A stretch of 64,000 nucleotides of DNA from contig NZ_JAAIYA010000021.1 in NCBI RefSeq assembly GCF_010894405.1, positions 124,001 to 188,000 on the forward strand, read 5' to 3'. Shown piece by piece: positions 1 through 8,344 of the stretch. Under the pieces are notes generated by a model. That model saw only the letters and a list, made by a program, of their open reading frames with translations, was not told the origin of the DNA and ran no database searches. Origin of the DNA: Pyxidicoccus caerfyrddinensis (GTDB lineage Bacteria; Myxococcota; Myxococcia; Myxococcales; Myxococcaceae). The position numbers were made by a program, and so were the translations under genes. Positions within the stretch are counted from its first letter, which is position 1. Each line of letters starts with the position of its first letter.

Positions 1-65
1 GCGCCGGGGCCCTGCTCTTCATGGGGCTTCGCGCCCTGCTCCGTGGAGAGCACAGGAACACCTGA
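1..65 (+). CDS. C-terminal end of an upstream gene (partial)
   Basis: The third forward frame is open from the window edge to a TGA at 63-65. It encodes about twenty residues ending in LLRGEHRNT. The run AGALLFMGLRALLRG looks like a last membrane helix followed by a positively charged tail, so the missing gene may encode an integral membrane protein. Only this tail is visible, so the family cannot be named and the frame choice is uncertain. The 95 bases between it and moeA show no clear signal. Confidence 0.35.
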   Translation, partial: AGALLFMGLRALLRGEHRNT

Positions 66-160
66 CGGCCTGTCGCCCCCTCGCGAGGTCAGCAGCCGGA
101 CGGACGGAGGGGCCCCGTGGACAACGGCCAGGGCCCACGGCGTAGGCTGCGCGGCCACGC

Positions 161-1423
161 ATGCCGCTCACGCCCCTCTCCACCGCCAGGCAAGCCGCGC
201 TCGACGCCGTTGCTCCGGCGGCACCGGAGCGCGTGTCGCTGCTCGAGGCTCACGGCCGCTTCCTCGCGACCGCCGTCACCGCGGCGCGCTCGCTGCCCGG
301 CTGCGACAACTCCGCCATGGACGGGTGGGCCGTGCGCGCCGAGGAGACCCGGGGCGCCAACCGAGACCGTCCCGCGCGCCTGCGCATCGTCGACGCCATC
401 TACGCCGGCGCCCTGCCCTCGCGCCCGCTCCAGCCCGGCGAGGCCGCGCGCATCTTCACCGGCGCCCCGCTCCCCTCCAGTGCCGACGCCGTCATCCGCC
501 AGGAGGCCGCGCGCGCCAGTGACGACGGGCTCCACGTGGACGTCTTCATCACCGTCCCGCCCGGTAACGACATCCGTCGCACGGGAGAAGAGGTGGTCGC
601 CGGCACGCCCCTCTTCGCCCCCGGGCAGCGCGTGGGTGCCGCGGTGCTCGGCGTGCTCGCGTCCATGGGAGAGACGGCCGCCTGGGTGCGTCCCTCGCCG
701 CGCGTGGCGGTGCTCGCGACAGGAGACGAGCTCGTCTCGCCCGGCACGCCCGCGCTGCCCCACCAGGTCTACGAGAGCAACCTCATCCTCGTGGCCGCGC
801 TCGCCCGGGAGGCCGGCGCCGACGTGCGCCACCTCGACCGCGCGCGCGACGACGAGGGCGCCTTGCGCGACGCCATCTCACGCCTCGCGCCCCAGGTGGA
901 CGTGCTCATCACCACCGGCGGCGCCTCCGTGGGCGACAAGGACCACGTGAAGCGAGTGCTGACCGCGCTCGGTGCGCGCTTCCATGTGGACGGCGTGGCC
1001 CTCAAGCCCGGCAAGCCCGTGGCCGTGGCGCGCCTCGGTGACACCGCCGTCGTCGTGCTGCCCGGCAATCCTGGCGCGGCCACCGTCGCCTTCGACCAGT
1101 TCGCGCGCCCGCTGCTCCTCAAGCGCCAGGGCGTCCTCGAGACACGCCGCCGCGTCCGCGCCCGCCTCTCCGAGCCGCGCCACAAGCAGGCCGGGCTCAC
1201 GTACCTCATCACCGCCGCGCTGGAGCACTCCGGCGACGGCGAGCCCCTCGCGCGCCTCCGTCCCCAGGGCGCCGGACAGATTCTGCAGAACGTCCACGGC
1301 GAGGGCTGGGCCGTCCTCCCCTCCGGCCGCGCCGACTTCGCCGAGGGCGACTCCGTCGACGTGGAGCTGTTCCACGACTCCGCCTACGTCGCGGCGGACA
1401 CGACTCCCGGGGTGCCGGCATGA
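161..1423 (+). CDS. moeA: Molybdopterin molybdenumtransferase MoeA
   Basis: MoeA inserts molybdate into adenylylated molybdopterin in the cytoplasm, the last common step of molybdenum cofactor synthesis. The 420-residue product has the normal family length. It shows the N-terminal signature PGCDNSAMDGWAV, the RIFTGAPLP segment, then VAVLATGDEL and ITTGGASVGDKD of the MoCF-binding domain, and the ALKPGKPVAV...LPGNP active-site region, ending in the C-terminal beta-barrel domain. ATG at 161 is used because it sits just before the conserved N-terminus; no strong ribosome site precedes it. Its stop overlaps the start of a 29-codon ORF, which in turn overlaps mobB-fdhD, so the three are probably one translationally coupled operon. 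Confidence 0.95.
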   Translation: MPLTPLSTARQAALDAVAPAAPERVSLLEAHGRFLATAVTAARSLPGCDNSAMDGWAVRAEETRGANRDRPARLRIVDAIYAGALPSRPLQPGEAARIFTGAPLPSSADAVIRQEAARASDDGLHVDVFITVPPGNDIRRTGEEVVAGTPLFAPGQRVGAAVLGVLASMGETAAWVRPSPRVAVLATGDELVSPGTPALPHQVYESNLILVAALAREAGADVRHLDRARDDEGALRDAISRLAPQVDVLITTGGASVGDKDHVKRVLTALGARFHVDGVALKPGKPVAVARLGDTAVVVLPGNPGAATVAFDQFARPLLLKRQGVLETRRRVRARLSEPRHKQAGLTYLITAALEHSGDGEPLARLRPQGAGQILQNVHGEGWAVLPSGRADFAEGDSVDVELFHDSAYVAADTTPGVPA

Positions 1424-1509
1424 GCGCCGTCCCTACCGTCGCGGGCATTGCTGGAAACGACCTGCGTCTCCACCGCGCCGACACCACCAACTCGGGTGCC
1501 CTCGCATGA
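1420..1509 (+). CDS. 29-residue coupling ORF between moeA and mobB-fdhD (possible)
   Basis: An ATG at 1420 overlaps the moeA stop as ATGA. The frame runs 29 codons to a TGA at 1507-1509 that overlaps the mobB-fdhD ATG, again as ATGA. The peptide starts MSAVPTVAGIAG and has no recognisable domain. It may carry ribosomes from moeA to the fusion gene, or be the scar of a deleted gene such as mobA. It could also be chance, since the whole case rests on the two exact overlaps. Confidence 0.35.
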   Translation: MSAVPTVAGIAGNDLRLHRADTTNSGALA

Positions 1510-2897
1510 GCCCCGTGCCCGCGCTCAGCATCGTCGGCTGGTCCGGCTCCGGGAAGACGACGCTGCTCACGAAGCTCGTCCCGGAGCTCGCCGCGCGCGG
1601 CCTGCGCGTCGCCGTGGTGAAGCACTCCTCGGACGCGCACCCGCTGCACCGCCCGGGCAGCGACACCGCGCGCTTCCAGGAAGCCGGCGCCGTGCTCACC
1701 GGCTTCGCCACGCCCTCGGGCGTACAGCTCACCACCAGCGACGCCCCCGCTGACGCACTGCCTCCGCTGTTCCGCCGCTTCTCCGGCGCCGTGGACCTGA
1801 TCCTCGTGGAGGGCTGGAAGGACGGCCCCCTCCCAAAGCTGGAGCTCTGGCGCGAGGGCCTCGGTCCGCCGCTCGCCCCGTCGCGCCCGGAAACCCTCGC
1901 CCTCCTCACGGAGTCCTCCACCCGGCCCACGGGCGTCTCCCCGGAGCTGCGCCTCCTCCATCCCGACGACGTGCGCGCCGTGGCCGACCTCCTCCTGATG
2001 CACCTGCGCCCGGGCCGGCGCGGGCCGCTGCCTCCCGCGGACTCGCGCGGCGTGACACGGCGCCTCGTGCAGCGCTGGGACGGTGCCGCCCTCTCCCGCC
2101 CCGAAGAGGACGACGTCGCCGTGGAGGAGCCGCTGGAGATTCGCGTCAGCGGAGACTCCGTCGCCATCACCATGCGCACCCCCGGCCACGACCGCGAGCT
2201 GGCCACCGGCTTCCTCTTCTCCGAGGGCATCCTCCAGAGCGTGGACGACCTGGGCACCCTCGCCCACTGCGGCCGGCCCGGCGAGGAAGGCTGGGGCAAC
2301 GTGCTCGACGTGACGCCCGCCTCCGGCGCCGTGCTCGACGTGGAGCGTGTGCGTGCCGCGCGCAGGGGCACCCTCACCACCTCCGCATGTGGGGTCTGCG
2401 GCCGCCGCAGCGTGGAGGACCTGCTCGCCGTCTGCCCGCCCGTGCCGCCCGGCCCCCAGCTCCCGCCCGAGGCCGTGGCCCGCGCCACCGAGTGCCTGCG
2501 CGACGTGCAGCGCATCTTCGCCCGCACTGGTGGGGTCCACGCCGCCGCCGCGCTCGACGCCGACGGCCATGTCCTCGCCGCCTATGAGGACGTCGGCCGC
2601 CACAACGCCGTGGACAAGGTGGTGGGCGCCCTCGTCCTCGCCGGGGCCGTACACAACGTGCGAGTCCCTCGCACCCCACTGACACGTCAACCGGCAGTCC
2701 TCGCCGTCAGCGGACGCGTCAGCTTCGAAATCATCCAGAAAGCAGCGGTGGCTCACATCCCCGTGGTCGCAGGAGTTTCTGCAGCGAGCTCCCTGGCGAT
2801 TGAACTGGCCCTGCGTTCTGGAATGACGCTGGCGACGTTCGTCCGGGACGGGCGCTTCAACATCTACACCGCCCCCGAGCGCCTCCGCCTTCCGTAA
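1506..2897 (+). CDS. Fused MobB GTPase / FdhD sulfurtransferase
   Basis: This is a 463-residue two-domain protein. Residues ~1-165 are MobB-like: Walker A GWSGSGKTTL at the N-terminus, HSSDAHPLHRPGSDTARF, and LILVEGWKDGPLPKLEL. MobB helps attach the nucleotide to molybdopterin. Residues ~185-463 are FdhD-like: TTSACGVCGRRS with the paired cysteines that relay sulfur from IscS, EDVGRHNAVDK, and SGRVSFEIIQKAA. FdhD hands sulfur to the cofactor of formate dehydrogenases. The start is ATG 1506, overlapping the preceding ORF; the open frame extends far upstream, but that part is out of frame with moeA. Single-chain MobB-FdhD proteins are not the textbook arrangement. A formate dehydrogenase client should exist elsewhere in the genome. 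Confidence 0.88.
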   Translation: MSPVPALSIVGWSGSGKTTLLTKLVPELAARGLRVAVVKHSSDAHPLHRPGSDTARFQEAGAVLTGFATPSGVQLTTSDAPADALPPLFRRFSGAVDLILVEGWKDGPLPKLELWREGLGPPLAPSRPETLALLTESSTRPTGVSPELRLLHPDDVRAVADLLLMHLRPGRRGPLPPADSRGVTRRLVQRWDGAALSRPEEDDVAVEEPLEIRVSGDSVAITMRTPGHDRELATGFLFSEGILQSVDDLGTLAHCGRPGEEGWGNVLDVTPASGAVLDVERVRAARRGTLTTSACGVCGRRSVEDLLAVCPPVPPGPQLPPEAVARATECLRDVQRIFARTGGVHAAAALDADGHVLAAYEDVGRHNAVDKVVGALVLAGAVHNVRVPRTPLTRQPAVLAVSGRVSFEIIQKAAVAHIPVVAGVSAASSLAIELALRSGMTLATFVRDGRFNIYTAPERLRLP

Positions 2898-3249
2898 CCC
2901 CGCGAATCTCCGTCGGCCCCAATCATGACGCCCCGCGTTCCAAGCCTCCGCGAGATCCAAGGTCAGACCGGCACCGTAGATGCACTCTCGCGGCGCGGCG
3001 CCACGAATGATTCGGGGAGGCGTGCGCGTCAGGGAAGCGAATTCATGGGGCTCAATCGACCCGGGACCAAGGTCGGGACGATCCCAAGAATTCACCTCCT
3101 GTCACGTCTTACTTGCAGAGCGACGGTTGCAACGCGTCGCAGTATCGATGATAAGTAGTTCTTTCCGACTTGAAGATTTTTAGCCTCAACGGCATCCTCT
3201 GCCTGAACTGAACAAAAGCATGCACTCAGCGCAGAGGGGGGTGGAGACG
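2898..3249 (+). promoter_or_regulatory. Leader and promoter region of the eps locus
   Basis: These 352 non-coding bases separate mobB-fdhD from epsZ. The last ~80 (about 3140-3220) are unusually AT-rich for this genome, as expected near a promoter. At 3120-3140, GCGACG and CGTCGC flank a small perfect palindrome, GTTGCAAC, a possible operator. A sigma-54-like element lies at 2969-2984 (listed separately). No small ORF here looks real. Confidence 0.5.
2969..2984 (+). promoter_or_regulatory. Candidate sigma-54 promoter upstream of epsZ
   Basis: CGGCACCGTAGATGCA keeps the invariant GG and GC at the required spacing of the -24/-12 consensus TGGCACG-N4-TTGCW. It deviates at three other positions. 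Transcription from it would give a leader of about 250 bases before epsZ. In M. xanthus eps expression depends on NtrC-type activators, so a sigma-54 promoter is plausible, but the site is only a moderate match. Confidence 0.3.
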
Positions 3250-4716
3250 ATGAGCAGCGCAACGGCAAGTGCGGCGGTCGGGGCTCCTGGAACGGCGTCC
3301 TCCCAGGGCGAGGGTCTGGCGGAGGTCCAGGCGCCAAAGCTGGCGCCGGGGTTCGCGGCGAAGCTGAACCTCACGGTGGACCTGGTGTTGATGACGGCGG
3401 TGCTGGTGGTCGCCTCGTGGCTGGGCGGCATGCTCACCCCGGAGTCCGGCTGGGTGGTCACCGGGCTGGTGGCGGCGTCGCTGGTGACGTGGATCATCAC
3501 CGGCACCGCGCTGTGCCTGTACGACTCGCGCTTCGCCGAGCGCAGCAAGCTGGACCACGTGGCGCTCGTGTCCGTCACGACGCTGGCGGTGGTGACGGTG
3601 CTGGCGCTGGTGGGCGTGGCGCTGCCGGACCGCGTGACGATGACGGGCGTGGCGCCGCTGCTGGTCGTCTTCTGGCCGGTGGCCCTGCTGCTCCGCCTGT
3701 TCGTCTTCCGTCCGGTGGCCGCGCAGGAGCGCCCCATGGACTCGGTGCTCATCGTGGGCACCGGCGCCATGGGCCGCTACACGGGCGAGGACCTGGTGAG
3801 CCGCGGCCGCCGTCAGGTGCTGGGCTACGTGCGCTTCCCGGAGGACACGGGCTCGGGCGAGCTGCCCGCGCGCATCATGGGCTCCGTGGAGGACCTGGAG
3901 CGCATCCTCCGCAACACGGCGGTGGACGAGGTCTACATCGCGGGCAACACGCTGAAGCAGGGCGAGTCCATGCAGGCGGCCATCAAGCTGGCCGAGCGCT
4001 TCGGCGTGCCCTTCGCGCTGCCGGCGCACAGCTTCCGCCTGGACCGCGCCCGCCCCATCGAGCGCCGCGCGGTGTCCGACGGCTTCCTGCACTTCGCCGC
4101 GGTGAGCCCCAAGCCGCACCAGATGGCCATGAAGCGCCTGTTCGACATCTGCGTGTCGGCCGTCGCGCTGTGGATGCTGCTGCCGCTGCTCGCCGCCGTC
4201 GCGGCCGTGGTGAAGCTCACCTCCAAGGGCCCCATCTTCTTCAAGCAGCTGCGCGTGGGTCAGAACGGCAAGCCGTTCTACATGCTGAAGTTCCGCTCCA
4301 TGGTGGTGAACGCCGAGGAGCTGAAGGAGAAGCTGGCGGCGATGAACGAGCAGACGGGCCCGGTCTTCAAGATGAAGAACGACCCGCGCATCACCGGCAT
4401 CGGCCGGTTCATCCGCAAGTTCTCCATCGACGAGCTGCCCCAGTTCATCAACGTGCTGCGCGGCGAGATGAGCATCGTCGGCCCGCGCCCGCCGGTGCCC
4501 AGCGAAGTCGCCAAGTACGAGACGTGGCAGCGCCGCCGCCTGTCCGTGCGCCCGGGCCTCACCTGCATCTGGCAGGTCTCCGGCCGCAACCAGATTTCCT
4601 TCGAGGAGTGGATGTACCTGGACATGCAGTACATCGACCACTGGAGCCTCACCAGTGACTTGACGCTGCTGTTGCAGACCGTGCCGGTGGTGCTCACCGG
4701 CCGAGGGGCCAGCTAG
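3250..4716 (+). CDS. epsZ: EpsZ, polyprenyl-phosphate hexose-1-phosphate transferase
   Basis: The protein starts exopolysaccharide repeat-unit synthesis by moving a hexose-1-phosphate from a UDP-sugar to undecaprenyl phosphate at the inner membrane. The ~488 residues have four N-terminal membrane helices, a CoA-binding-like domain (VLIVGTGAMGRYTGEDL), one more hydrophobic segment, then the WbaP/WcaJ-type catalytic domain: KRLFDICVS, GPIFFKQLRVGQNGKPF, KFRSM, DELPQFINVLRGEMSIVGPRPP and the C-terminal RPGLTCIWQVSGRN. I use ATG 3250, preceded by a purine-rich GGGGGGTGGAG; ATG 3220 lacks a ribosome site. It heads the eps locus, and a strong hairpin follows its stop. The gene name rests on synteny with M. 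xanthus. Confidence 0.93.
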   Translation: MSSATASAAVGAPGTASSQGEGLAEVQAPKLAPGFAAKLNLTVDLVLMTAVLVVASWLGGMLTPESGWVVTGLVAASLVTWIITGTALCLYDSRFAERSKLDHVALVSVTTLAVVTVLALVGVALPDRVTMTGVAPLLVVFWPVALLLRLFVFRPVAAQERPMDSVLIVGTGAMGRYTGEDLVSRGRRQVLGYVRFPEDTGSGELPARIMGSVEDLERILRNTAVDEVYIAGNTLKQGESMQAAIKLAERFGVPFALPAHSFRLDRARPIERRAVSDGFLHFAAVSPKPHQMAMKRLFDICVSAVALWMLLPLLAAVAAVVKLTSKGPIFFKQLRVGQNGKPFYMLKFRSMVVNAEELKEKLAAMNEQTGPVFKMKNDPRITGIGRFIRKFSIDELPQFINVLRGEMSIVGPRPPVPSEVAKYETWQRRRLSVRPGLTCIWQVSGRNQISFEEWMYLDMQYIDHWSLTSDLTLLLQTVPVVLTGRGAS

Positions 4717-4762
4717 CACTCCAGGCGCGGGGCCCACCAGGCTTCCAGGCAGCCAGTCTCAC

Positions 4763-4792
4763 GCGGGGGCGGCATTGACGTGCCGCCCCCGC
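4763..4792 (+). terminator. Strong hairpin between epsZ and wzx
   Basis: Positions 4763-4774 (GCGGGGGCGGCA) pair perfectly with 4781-4792 around a six-base loop. The 12-bp GC-rich stem is followed by a pyrimidine-rich TCGTCTTCT but no clean U tract. It may partly terminate epsZ transcripts or stabilise the mRNA end. It lies just before the chosen wzx start and argues against a GTG start at 4780, which would sit inside the stem. Confidence 0.55.
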
Positions 4793-4848
4793 TCGTCTTC
4801 TATGCACCCGGGCATGACCGGCCAGGGCCGGGGGGGCCCGCTTCCACC

Positions 4849-6414
4849 GTGAACAGTCCCAGCCATTCCATTCCGCAGGACGCCGAGGCACGCGACTCCG
4901 CGTCCTCGCACGAGGCAATGGGCGCGGTCCGCAACGGGCTGCAGCTCGGCGGCTCGCTGCTGGTGACGTACGTCATCGCCATGGGCGTGCGCTTCCTGCT
5001 GCCCAAGCAGATGGGCGTGGAGCGCTTCGGCAGCTTCAACTGGGCCGACAGCTTCTCCGCCGTCTTCTTCGTGGCCACGCACCTCGGCCTGGAGATGTAC
5101 ATCCGCAAGGAGGTCACCCGCCGGCCGGAGCACGCCAGCGACTTCTTCGGCGCCACGTTGCTCATCCGCATGGCGCTCACCGCGGTGCTGATGGGTGCGC
5201 TGGCGTACGTGATGGCGCACGACAGCCACTCGCCCGAGGTGCGGCAGCTCGTCTACGTCTCCGCGGTGGCGCAGTCGCTCATCATGGTCAACGCGACCAT
5301 GGCCGCGCTGCTGCACGCCAAGGGCAAGGTGGCGGGGCTGTCCATCTCCAACGTCGTCACCAAGCTGGTGTGGGGCGGCGGCCTGTTCCTGGCCGTCGTG
5401 CTGAAGGCGTCGCTGCCGTGGTTCGCGGTGTCGCTGGTGGCGTCGGAGGCCGTGAAGCTGGGCGTGGGCTGGTACCTGGCGAAGCAGCACATGGGGCTCA
5501 CCTTCAAGGTGGACCTGCCCGCCACGTGGAGGGTGCTGCGCAAGAGCCTGCCCTTCTTCATCACCGGCGCGGCGCTGGCGACCAACGGGCGCCTGGACGT
5601 GATGATTCTGGGCCTGAAGGCCTCCCACGAAGAGGTGGGCTACTACGGCGCCGCGTGGAACATCGCGGGCCTCACCTTCTTCCTCAACCCCGTCTTCACC
5701 TGGGTGCTGATGCCGCTGGCGTCGCGCGCGGCCGAGCGCTCCGAGGCGGAGCTCACCCGGCTCATCCGCCGCGCGCTGGAGGGCACCCTCGTCATCACCG
5801 TGCCCCTGATGATGCTCATCGTCCTGGGCGCGCCGCTGTGGGTGGGCCTGCTGGGCGGCAAGTTCGGCCCGTCCGCCATGGCGTTGCGGCTGATGTCGCC
5901 GCTGTTCGTGCTCGCCTTCGTGACGATGAACGCGGGCATGTGGCTCACCATGACGAACCGCGAGTGGTGGGTGACCATCACCAACGTCACCGGCAGCCTG
6001 CTCATCATCCCCGCGCTCAACCTGGTGCTGATACCGGTGATGCACTCGGCGCTGGGCGCCGGCGGCGGCGCCGCGGGGACCGCGCTGGCGATTCTGCTGA
6101 TGGAGGTGCTCGTCACCATCAGCCTGATGGGCCGCATGAAGAGCGCGGCCTTCGACGCCCGCCTGCTCGCCATGATTGGGAAGACGGCGGCGGTGTGCAT
6201 CGCCATCGCCGTGCTGGACCAGACCGTCTTCGTCCCGCTGAATCCGTGGGTGCGGTTGGGAATCGAGGCGGTGCTCTACGTGGTTGGCGTGCTCGCCACC
6301 GGCGCGGTGCGCCCCGCCGATGTCATGGAGGTGGTGCGCGTGGCGCGCCGCCGTGGCAACCCCGCGCCGGAGGCGGAAGCGGTCCCCACCGTGTCCATCT
6401 CACCGGCCCCCTAG
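4849..6414 (+). CDS. wzx: Wzx-type polysaccharide flippase
   Basis: This MATE/MOP-superfamily flippase moves undecaprenyl-linked EPS repeat units across the inner membrane. About 521 residues carry 12-14 hydrophobic helices, beginning with LQLGGSLLVTYVIAMGVRFLL and the family-typical GVERFGSFNWADSF. The C-terminal tail is soluble and acidic. GTG 4849 gives a short cytoplasmic N-terminus. GTG 4780 is in frame but falls in a hairpin, and ATG 4918 is another option. It follows epsZ as in M. xanthus and is followed at 18 bases by epsY. Confidence 0.9.
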   Translation: MNSPSHSIPQDAEARDSASSHEAMGAVRNGLQLGGSLLVTYVIAMGVRFLLPKQMGVERFGSFNWADSFSAVFFVATHLGLEMYIRKEVTRRPEHASDFFGATLLIRMALTAVLMGALAYVMAHDSHSPEVRQLVYVSAVAQSLIMVNATMAALLHAKGKVAGLSISNVVTKLVWGGGLFLAVVLKASLPWFAVSLVASEAVKLGVGWYLAKQHMGLTFKVDLPATWRVLRKSLPFFITGAALATNGRLDVMILGLKASHEEVGYYGAAWNIAGLTFFLNPVFTWVLMPLASRAAERSEAELTRLIRRALEGTLVITVPLMMLIVLGAPLWVGLLGGKFGPSAMALRLMSPLFVLAFVTMNAGMWLTMTNREWWVTITNVTGSLLIIPALNLVLIPVMHSALGAGGGAAGTALAILLMEVLVTISLMGRMKSAAFDARLLAMIGKTAAVCIAIAVLDQTVFVPLNPWVRLGIEAVLYVVGVLATGAVRPADVMEVVRVARRRGNPAPEAEAVPTVSISPAP

Positions 6415-6432
6415 AGGAAACCTTCGCCGCAT

Positions 6433-7068
6433 ATGCCGTCCGCGCTCCGCAAGTCCCCGTCCTCCTCGCGCCTCCCGCTTCGCGCGCTCGCCTGCGCCGC
6501 GCTGCTGCTCGTGGCCGCCGGCTGTAGCGGGCTGGGCAAGTACACCTGGGTGGACGAGTACCAGGAGAAGCCGCCCCCGCCGGACGCGAGCTACCGCATC
6601 GCCGCCGGCGACCTGCTCAACATCCGCGTGTGGAACCAGGAGGCGCTCACCACGCAGGCCCGCGTGCGTGACGACGGGCGCATCAGCCTGCTCTTCCTGG
6701 ACGACGTGGAGGCGGCCGGGCACTCCCCCGCCATGCTGTCGCAGCAGATCAGCACGCGGCTGAAGGACTACATCAACCACCCCGTCGTCACGGTGGCGCT
6801 GGAGCAGGCGCGCCCCATCAAGGTGACGATGGTGGGGGAAATCAACAACGTCGGCCCGCTGGAAATCGAGACGGGCGCAAGCCTCCTTCAGGCGCTGGCC
6901 GGCGCGGGCGGCTTCACCGAGTACGCCCACAAGGACCGCGTCTTCGTCATGCGGCAGGAGGACGGCGTCCCGGTGCGCATCCGCTTCCGCTACGAGGACC
7001 TCATCCGCGCCGAGGGCAAGGCCCCGTCCTTCCGCCTGCACCCCGGCGACGTCGTCGTGGTGGAGTAG
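6433..7068 (+). CDS. epsY: EpsY, short Wza/OPX-type polysaccharide export lipoprotein
   Basis: This 211-residue periplasmic export component has a lipoprotein signal ending in LVAAGC. It then has a polysaccharide biosynthesis/export domain (YRIAAGDLLNIRVWNQEALTTQARVRDDGRISLLFL) and one SLBB-like domain (VGEINNVGPLEIETGASLLQALAGAGGF), ending HPGDVVVVE. It lacks the extra SLBB repeats and the C-terminal amphipathic helix with which E. coli Wza makes its own outer-membrane pore. The next gene, a beta-barrel, probably supplies the pore. The start is ATG 6433, with AGAGGA about 15 bases upstream. Confidence 0.92.
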   Translation: MPSALRKSPSSSRLPLRALACAALLLVAAGCSGLGKYTWVDEYQEKPPPPDASYRIAAGDLLNIRVWNQEALTTQARVRDDGRISLLFLDDVEAAGHSPAMLSQQISTRLKDYINHPVVTVALEQARPIKVTMVGEINNVGPLEIETGASLLQALAGAGGFTEYAHKDRVFVMRQEDGVPVRIRFRYEDLIRAEGKAPSFRLHPGDVVVVE

Positions 7069-7071
7069 CCC

Positions 7072-8334
7072 GTGCTGGGGGCCGCCCTCACCGCCGCGCT
7101 GCTCGAGGTGTCCGCCGCCTCCGTCACCTACGACGTGGCGGCGCGGGTCGACTCGCGCGTGCGCTCCAACGAGGACCCGGCCGAGGACGCCCCCAGCATC
7201 GCCGGGGACACGGACATCACCCCCACCCTGGGCCTGGCGCTGCGCGACGGCAACACGGCCCTGATGCTGGACTACGCCCCGCGCATCAGTCTGCGTGAAA
7301 TCACCGCGCAGCCGCGCACCGAAATCCAGCACATCGGCCGGCTCGCGGCGGACTGGCGCCCGGAGCGCGGCCTGTCCCTGCGCCTGAGCCAGGACCTGGT
7401 GCTGGGCGCCGTCAACCTCTTCACCACGGACGTGCTGCCGCTGCCGGACGGCGACGGCTCGGACCCGGACGGCCCGCTGCGGCCTCCCGAGGGCGGCGGC
7501 CCGCTGCAGCCGCTGCCGGAGGCGGACACCGTCTACTTCCTGTCCTCCGCGACGACGCTGACGGCCAACACCAGCTGGCTGGGCCGGGGCTGGCAACTGG
7601 GCGGCTCCACCGGCTTCTCCATCAGCGGCGGGCTGGACGGGCCGGCGCGCGAGGCGGTGCCCATGCAGTACGGCCCGCGCTTCGACGTGTCGCTGAGCCA
7701 CGCGCTGTCCTCGCTGAGCGCCATCACCACGTCCGTCTCGGTGAACCACTCGCGCTTCTCCACCGGCGCCAACAACACGGTGGTGACGCTGACGGAGGGC
7801 TGGGGCCGGCGGGTGAGCCGGCGCACGTCCCTGCAGGCGGGCGCGGGCGTCAGCGTGGTGAACTCCCTGGAGGCCCCGACGGACGAGGAGGACCCGCCAG
7901 AAGACCCGGTGGGTGGGCCCGCCACGGAGGTGCCCCGCCTGGAGCTGCTCCCCAACCTCACCTTCTCGGTGGGCCACCACATCCCCTCTCGCACGGCGGA
8001 CTTCAACGGCAGTCTCGGCACGCGCATCACGCCCTTCGTGGACCGCCTGACAGGTAGGGTGTACCCGAGGGCCGACCTCACCCTGACGGGCAGTTGGATG
8101 CTGGGGCCGCGCGTGCGGGTGTCCAGCACGGCCGGCACCGCCTTCGCCGTGGGCGGGGCCACCGGGGACCGAATCATCAACGGTGGCGTGTCAGCCTCGT
8201 GGTTTCTCACAAGATGGGTGTCTGTGGATGCCGATACGCGGAGTACGTGGAGCCGCTCGCCCGAGCTGCCAGCGGCCCGCCTGAACTGGGCGGCCTCGCT
8301 GGGCCTGTCCGTACGGCAAACTGGTATCCTCTGA
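7072..8334 (+). CDS. epsX: EpsX, outer-membrane beta-barrel of the EPS secretion channel
   Basis: The 420-residue product begins at GTG 7072, three bases after epsY. It has a short hydrophobic start (LGAALTAALLEVSAAS) that may be a weak signal peptide, followed by regularly alternating amphipathic strands across nearly the whole length (for example TALMLDYAPRISLREI, WQLGGSTGFSISGGL, SVDADTRSTWSRS), and an end compatible with a closing strand. There is no plug and no enzymatic motif. In M. xanthus the equivalent protein is proposed as the barrel partner of a short OPX protein. The assignment rests on strand pattern and position after epsY. Confidence 0.8.
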   Translation: MLGAALTAALLEVSAASVTYDVAARVDSRVRSNEDPAEDAPSIAGDTDITPTLGLALRDGNTALMLDYAPRISLREITAQPRTEIQHIGRLAADWRPERGLSLRLSQDLVLGAVNLFTTDVLPLPDGDGSDPDGPLRPPEGGGPLQPLPEADTVYFLSSATTLTANTSWLGRGWQLGGSTGFSISGGLDGPAREAVPMQYGPRFDVSLSHALSSLSAITTSVSVNHSRFSTGANNTVVTLTEGWGRRVSRRTSLQAGAGVSVVNSLEAPTDEEDPPEDPVGGPATEVPRLELLPNLTFSVGHHIPSRTADFNGSLGTRITPFVDRLTGRVYPRADLTLTGSWMLGPRVRVSSTAGTAFAVGGATGDRIINGGVSASWFLTRWVSVDADTRSTWSRSPELPAARLNWAASLGLSVRQTGIL

Positions 8335-8344
8335 GGGCTGAGAC

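Noticed and set aside
3100-3117. TGTCAC...TTGCA as sigma-54 promoter of epsZ
   Set aside because: The distance between the two boxes is two bases too long, and the invariant GG is missing.
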